Shown here: one piece after another, positions 33,431-37,655 of the stretch
How the letters are laid out: the number at the start of each line of letters is the position of its first letter
How positions within the stretch are numbered: position 1 is the stretch's first letter
Assembly (NCBI GenBank): GCA_012520195.1
Contig: JAAYOS010000131.1
Span: 1-37,655, forward strand
Direction: 5' to 3'
DNA: 37,655 nucleotides
Origin: Clostridiales bacterium
Lineage (GTDB): Bacteria; Bacillota; Clostridia; Oscillospirales; JAAYOS01
Made by a program: the position numbers and the translations under genes
The notes under the pieces: generated by a model
Database searches by the model: none
Seen by the model: the letters and a program-made list of their open reading frames with translations, nothing else
What the model was told of the DNA's origin: nothing

Positions 33431-36085
33431 CTAAATGAGACCGGATAAGTTTTCTTTTATATTATCGATTACCGAGCGGATAGATTTCTCCTTCTCTCTC
33501 TCCGCCTCGACAATCGCGGCAGGTGCCTTGTTGAGAAAGCCTGGATTGCTGAGTTTCTTAGTAACAATCTCCAGATCCTTCTCGGCCTTGCTTAGCTCCC
33601 TCTCAAGACGTTCGATTTCCTTCTTTGTGTCTACCAGATCACTCATTGGCATAAATATTCGAGCGTGTTCGGTTGTGGCAGTCGCCAGACCTTGCAGCTC
33701 ATCAGGAGCAGCGGTCAGGAACTCAACCTCCGACGCATAGGCCAAGTTTTTGAAGCTCTCCAGCATACTCTCGAAAATCTCCCTCTTCTCGGTTAGAAGT
33801 AGGGCCTTTGCTTTTTTTGAAGGGGGTACATTCATCTCTGCTCGAGCGTTTCGCACCGAGTGAATTGCTGCCATGACACTCTCTACATCATTCTTGATTG
33901 CTGAGAAATCCAGTGAGCTTTCGTACTTTGGCCATGGAGCAACGATCAGAGCGGACTTTATGCCGGGCAGTGTTTGATAAATCTCTTCTGTAATAAACGG
34001 CATGAAGGGATGCAGGAGCTTCAATGTGCCCGAAAGGACATATGCGAGGACGTTCTCTGCGTCCAGCTTATCAGTTCCACCGCTACGAAGACGGGTCTTA
34101 GTAAGTTCAATGTACCAGTCGCAATATGTCTCCCACAAGAACTCATAGAGTTTCTGCGCAGCAAGTCCCAGTTCATATTTTTCCATATTACCTGTAACTT
34201 CGGCAACTAGATCGTTATATGTTGTAAGAATCCATTTGTCTTCAGGTTTAAGATTTTTAGGCAGCTCAATCTCATCAATACTTAGGTTCATAAGCACAAA
34301 GCGCGACGCGTTCCATAGCTTGTTTGCGAAGAAGCGCATGGATTGGATCTTCTCGTCGGAGAAACGCATATCATTTCCGGGACTGTTCCCTATCATAAGG
34401 GTCATCCTGAGCGCGTCTGCTCCGTTCTGATCGATTACGTCCATCGGGTCGATACCGTTGCCAAGTGATTTTGACATCTTGCGACCTTCAGCATCTCGAA
34501 CAAGTCCGTGAATCAGTACTGTGTGGAACGGCTCCCTACCCATGTGTTCGATACTTGAAAAAATCATGCGTGATACCCAGAAACCGATGATATCGTAACC
34601 GGTGACGAGAACATCAGTCGGGAAGAAGTAATCTAGATCATCGGTCTTTTCTGGCCATCCCAGTGTGGAGAACGGCCACAGAGCTGAGCTGAACCAGGTG
34701 TCGAGCACGTCTTCATCCTGTCTGATATTGTTGGATCCACATTTTTCACATACTGTTATATCCTCGCGGCTGACCTGCATATGACCGCAATCATTGCAGT
34801 AAAACGCCGGAATCCTATGGCCCCACCAGAGCTGGCGTGATATACACCAATCTCTTGTGTTCTCCATCCAGTTTATATATAGCTTAGTAAATCTATCGGG
34901 TACAAATGAGACGGTTCCGTCCTTGACAATCTCAATCGCAGGTTCTGCAAGAGGCTTCATCTTCACGAACCATTGCTCCGAAGTGATGGGTTCTACTGTG
35001 TCCCCGCAACGGTAGCACTCGCCTACATTGTGCTGGTGTTTCTCAATCTTCTCGAGATAACCGCCCTTCTCGAGGTCCTCAACAATGCGTTTTCTCGCCT
35101 CATATCTGTATAGACCTTGATATTTTCCGCCATTTTCATTGATTTTTGCGTCACCGTCCAAAACCAAAACCTCTTCAAGGCCGTGGCGCTTTCCTACCTC
35201 AAAGTCATTCGGGTCATGGCAGGGCGTTATTTTTACGCAACCCGTCCCGAACTCCATCTCGACGTACTCATCAGCGATGATTGGTATCTCTCGACCGACA
35301 AGCGGGAGTATACATGTCTTTCCGACAAGATGCGAGTACCTCTCATCATTTGGGTTGACCGCTACTGCTGTATCGCCCAGCATTGTTTCAGGACGTGTGG
35401 TAGCAACTACTATATACTCTTCAGAATCCTTGACTTTATACCTGACATGCCAGAGGTGACCCGACTGCTCGGTATACTCAACCTCTGCGTCGGAAAGCGC
35501 AGTCAAACATTGAGGACACCAGTTTATTATCCGGTTTCCCCTATAGATAAGACCTTTATCGTACAGCCTTACGAATACTTCCCGGACAGCTGCCGATAGA
35601 CCCTCGTCCATTGTAAAGCGCTCCCGAGACCAGTCACAGGACGAGCCGAGGCTCTTTAGCTGTTCAACAATACGTGAACCGTATTTTCTCTTCCATTCCC
35701 AGACGCGTTCAACGAATTTTTCTCTGCCCAGGTCATGGCGAGTAATACCCTCATTCTCACGCAGGTACTCTTCAAGCTTTATCTGTGTGGCGATTCCTGC
35801 ATGGTCGGTACCGGGTACCCAAAGCACTTCAAAACCCTGCATACGTTTGTATCTTATCAAAATATCTTGCCAAGTTTCATCCAATGCGTGCCCCATGTGG
35901 AGCTGCCCTGTAACATTTGGAGGAGGGATAACTATAGTGAAAGGCTCTTTTTCAGAACCGTCCACATTTTTCGCAAACGGCTCTGCCCTAAAGTAATCGC
36001 CGTCCTGCCAAAGTTTATAGATACGGCTTTCAACCGAAGCGGGCTCATAGGTTTTAGAAAGCTCGTTTCTTCTCATCTCCGCCAT
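33431..36085 (-). CDS. valS: Valine--tRNA ligase
   Basis: This 884-residue class I synthetase has the HIGH motif in [14 protein letters not shown], the CP1 editing domain ([19 protein letters not shown]), zinc-type cysteine pairs (CYRCGD and CNDCG...CEKCG), [15 protein letters not shown] and the C-terminal coiled coil ([19 protein letters not shown]). I use ATG 36083-36085 with GAGTGGTG upstream; GTG at 36097 or ATG 36076 are alternatives. No T-box is visible in the short leader toward the divergent marR gene. An imperfect CTAA/TTAG dyad lies 18 nt upstream of the start, so the MarR protein could affect it. Confidence 0.96.
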   Translation of the reverse strand: MAEMRRNELSKTYEPASVESRIYKLWQDGDYFRAEPFAKNVDGSEKEPFTIVIPPPNVTGQLHMGHALDETWQDILIRYKRMQGFEVLWVPGTDHAGIATQIKLEEYLRENEGITRHDLGREKFVERVWEWKRKYGSRIVEQLKSLGSSCDWSRERFTMDEGLSAAVREVFVRLYDKGLIYRGNRIINWCPQCLTALSDAEVEYTEQSGHLWHVRYKVKDSEEYIVVATTRPETMLGDTAVAVNPNDERYSHLVGKTCILPLVGREIPIIADEYVEMEFGTGCVKITPCHDPNDFEVGKRHGLEEVLVLDGDAKINENGGKYQGLYRYEARKRIVEDLEKGGYLEKIEKHQHNVGECYRCGDTVEPITSEQWFVKMKPLAEPAIEIVKDGTVSFVPDRFTKLYINWMENTRDWCISRQLWWGHRIPAFYCNDCGHMQVSREDITVCEKCGSNNIRQDEDVLDTWFSSALWPFSTLGWPEKTDDLDYFFPTDVLVTGYDIIGFWVSRMIFSSIEHMGREPFHTVLIHGLVRDAEGRKMSKSLGNGIDPMDVIDQNGADALRMTLMIGNSPGNDMRFSDEKIQSMRFFANKLWNASRFVLMNLSIDEIELPKNLKPEDKWILTTYNDLVAEVTGNMEKYELGLAAQKLYEFLWETYCDWYIELTKTRLRSGGTDKLDAENVLAYVLSGTLKLLHPFMPFITEEIYQTLPGIKSALIVAPWPKYESSLDFSAIKNDVESVMAAIHSVRNARAEMNVPPSKKAKALLLTEKREIFESMLESFKNLAYASEVEFLTAAPDELQGLATATTEHARIFMPMSDLVDTKKEIERLERELSKAEKDLEIVTKKLSNPGFLNKAPAAIVEAEREKEKSIRSVIDNIKENLSGLI

Positions 36086-36102
36086 AAGTAACACCACTCT
36101 AT

Positions 36103-36116
36103 CTAATATTTGTTAG
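36103..36116. promoter_or_regulatory. CTAA-N6-TTAG dyad upstream of valS
   Basis: An inverted repeat CTAA/TTAG (36103-36106 and 36113-36116) lies just upstream of valS and shares half-site bases with the marR operator dyads. Its spacer length differs, so a common function is uncertain. Confidence 0.25.
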
Positions 36117-36219
36117 GTATAATATTTCCACATATCCCATGATTTTTGACTTTTTTGAGTTTATCATATTCCCTTTACAAAAGCAATAACAGCGAAATTT
36201 CATTCTCTTAAAAAAAGAC

Positions 36220-36248
36220 TTGACAATCGATTTGAAGATGTGTACTAT
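36220..36248 (+). promoter_or_regulatory. Sigma-A promoter of marR
   Basis: TTGACA (36220-36225) is followed after 17 nt by TACTAT (36243-36248). The predicted transcript start is near 36255, which falls in the first operator-like dyad. Confidence 0.8.
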
Positions 36249-36254
36249 TTAGGA

Positions 36255-36271
36255 GGCCTATCAATTAGGTC
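36255..36271. promoter_or_regulatory. Operator-like dyad at the marR transcription start
   Basis: GGCCTA-TCAAT-TAGGTC is a 5/6-base inverted repeat that begins 7 nt after the -10 element, a position where a bound repressor would block transcription. Confidence 0.5.
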
Positions 36272-36287
36272 TTCTATTATTTAGCCA

Positions 36288-36302
36288 GTCTAACATTTAG
36301 AC
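36288..36302. promoter_or_regulatory. Perfect operator-like dyad in the marR leader
   Basis: GTCTAA-CAT-TTAGAC is a perfect 6-bp inverted repeat between the marR promoter and start codon. Size and place fit an autoregulatory MarR site. Confidence 0.6.
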
Positions 36303-36380
36303 GCCCGAACAGTATTATACCACACAGCACAATTATTGAGCACTATTTCAAGTGTAGACGAAATTATTGGAGGTGAAACA

Positions 36381-36956
36381 ATGAATAGCAATCAACAGGA
36401 CTCTCTGTCTTTCAGGCTCTTGACGGCACTTTTTCGTTTTCTCAAGACGCCGTGGCATGTTGTGTCAGCGCCAGGCCTATCACGTGCTGAAACCGGAATA
36501 CTAATCACAATAGACAGAGCAGCTCACCATGGTAGATCACTTAGAGTGTCTGACCTCAGCCGTATGATGCGTGTCTCAACACCTACCATATCTCAACAGT
36601 TGAACAACCTTGAAAGCCAGGGCTTTGTAATCAGATCTCAGGCAAAGGATGACAAAAGGGTAGTAAACCTTACTCTTTCTGACAAAGGCCGTGAAGCGCT
36701 TAGACAACAGCGGTCAGATATGGAGCTTAACATCAGCCGACTTGCAGAACACCTAGGGGAAGAAAACACTGAGATTTTTATCAATCTTCTCACAAAAACA
36801 TCAGACTTCTATCAAAACAGTGAAAACTCTGACGACGAAAGCATGATGGGCTTCTCCAATCGGCGAAAAAGGCACCACGAAAAATACCACCGTGAAAACG
36901 AGGAAAAAAACTCTATGAAAGAATCCCGGCAGCGGGCTGATGAAGATGGCTCATGA
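36381..36956 (+). CDS. MarR-family transcriptional regulator
   Basis: This 191-residue protein has a MarR winged-helix domain (LRVSDLSRMMRVSTPTISQ, then NLESQGFVIRSQAKDDKR with the beta-wing) and a long, highly charged C-terminal tail after about residue 150 (RRKRHHEKYHREN), which is not part of the family core. ATG 36381 has GGAGGTGA 5 nt upstream. The promoter and two dyads upstream indicate autoregulation. An ABC exporter gene follows 83 nt downstream on the same strand, the usual arrangement for MarR control of drug export. The ligand is unknown. Confidence 0.92.
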   Translation: MNSNQQDSLSFRLLTALFRFLKTPWHVVSAPGLSRAETGILITIDRAAHHGRSLRVSDLSRMMRVSTPTISQQLNNLESQGFVIRSQAKDDKRVVNLTLSDKGREALRQQRSDMELNISRLAEHLGEENTEIFINLLTKTSDFYQNSENSDDESMMGFSNRRKRHHEKYHRENEEKNSMKESRQRADEDGS

Positions 36957-37039
36957 CCGGATAACAAGCTTTATTAAGCAATAGATTATGTTAGGTAGAT
37001 TTATATATTAGATATATTTTGAAAGGGGTCGAATAACCT

Positions 37040-37655
37040 TTGTCCAAGATTTGGAAGAAACTGATGCCTCATAGGCACCTAATTATTATTGGCATCGTGT
37101 TTTTGTTTATATCGGCTATACTCGATTTGATGCTCCCCAATCTTATGGCCGAGATTGTTAACATCGGAATCCCAAGCGGAGACACAAACTTCATACTTAG
37201 AGTTGGAGGAAGAATGCTCCTTATATCTTTGGCTGTAATGTTCCTGTCAATTGGGGCGAGTTTCTTTACTTCCAAAGCCGCAATGAGCTTTGGGCGAGAT
37301 CTCCGGGGAGAGGTCTTTAGGAAAGTCACTCATTACTCACTGCACGAAGCAGACAAGATTGGTATTCCTTCTCTAATAACGCGAACCACGAATGATGTTA
37401 TACAGCTACAGATGCTCACGATGTTCATGCTTCGAACACTTGTGTCCTCACCTCTCCACATGGTTGGTGGCGTCATTATGGCAGTTTCGAAGGACCCTAC
37501 CCTATCACTCATTTTCGTTCTCGCTGTTCCGATAATGTCACTGATAATTATATTCAATATCAAATGGGTTACTCCCCTCTTCAGGTTGGTCCAGGATAAA
37601 TTGGACAATGTTAACCGGGTTTTCAGAGAGACCCTTTCTGGTATCAGGGTAATTC
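37040..37655 (+). CDS. ABC exporter, membrane domain (5' part; cut by window edge)
   Basis: At least 205 codons are open to the window end. The protein begins LSKIWKKLMPHRHLI and has hydrophobic segments and the coupling-helix region RTTNDVIQLQMLTMFML and FRETLSGIRVI typical of type I ABC exporters of the LmrA/BmrA kind. The nucleotide-binding domain is beyond the edge. The TTG at 37040 is the better start by family, with AAAGGGG about 12 nt upstream; ATG 37064 is an alternative. It is probably co-transcribed with marR, and a partner half-transporter may follow. Confidence 0.85.
   Translation, partial: MSKIWKKLMPHRHLIIIGIVFLFISAILDLMLPNLMAEIVNIGIPSGDTNFILRVGGRMLLISLAVMFLSIGASFFTSKAAMSFGRDLRGEVFRKVTHYSLHEADKIGIPSLITRTTNDVIQLQMLTMFMLRTLVSSPLHMVGGVIMAVSKDPTLSLIFVLAVPIMSLIIIFNIKWVTPLFRLVQDKLDNVNRVFRETLSGIRVI

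Noticed and set aside
37069-37608. Minus-strand ORFs at the right end
   Set aside because: They lie opposite the ABC exporter frame, which has clear family motifs.

Overview
The window looks like a chromosomal segment of a spore-forming Firmicute, most likely of class Clostridia. The evidence is a complete spoIIA operon (spoIIAA-spoIIAB-sigF), Firmicute-type neighbourhoods (recA-recX-rimO-pgsA, cysE-cysS, valS-folC, DUF1385-prmC), AGGAGG-like ribosome sites, and several TTG/GTG starts. Genus cannot be decided from the sequence. No rRNA, tRNA, CRISPR array, prophage or insertion sequence was found.

Layout (almost everything is on the minus strand, so transcription runs from high to low coordinates). 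Positions 1-17998 are a dense housekeeping block. In transcription order it holds a DUF1385 membrane protein, prmC, recA, recX, rimO, pgsA, cysE, cysS, polA, an arginine-phosphatase-like protein, rimI, tsaD, alaS, a HIT protein, comEC and the first codons of holA. Many genes are 1-20 nt apart or overlap. Clear sigma-A-type promoters precede recA and alaS. Positions 18037-21550 hold a lipoprotein, response regulator and histidine kinase operon with its own promoter. Positions 21618-23264 hold the spoIIA operon, flanked by two intrinsic terminators. The upstream terminator sits almost on top of the spoIIAA ribosome site. argS follows at 23356-25086.

Positions 25245-27566 are the most unusual part. 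An ABC-F ATPase gene is preceded by a roughly 395-nt leader. The leader has a strong promoter whose -10 element lies in an 18-bp tandem duplication, a 25-codon leader ORF with a Shine-Dalgarno site, a second ORF coupled to it by TAATG and made of 12-bp repeats, and an intrinsic terminator whose 5' arm contains the stop codon of that second ORF. This reads as a translation-controlled attenuator for an antibiotic-responsive or ribosome-protection ABC-F protein. Upstream of it is gene-free DNA rich in short tandem repeats, including four 18-bp copies at 27468-27539.

Positions 27567-29620 hold a two-gene operon: an alpha-oxoamine synthase with serine-palmitoyltransferase-like motifs and a short-chain dehydrogenase. 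Together they could make a sphingoid-type long-chain base, which would be unusual in a Firmicute. Next come a Suv3-like RNA helicase with a zinc ribbon and basic tail, then folC and valS. At the right end, on the plus strand, a MarR regulator with a strong promoter and inverted-repeat operators precedes the start of an ABC exporter gene cut by the window edge.
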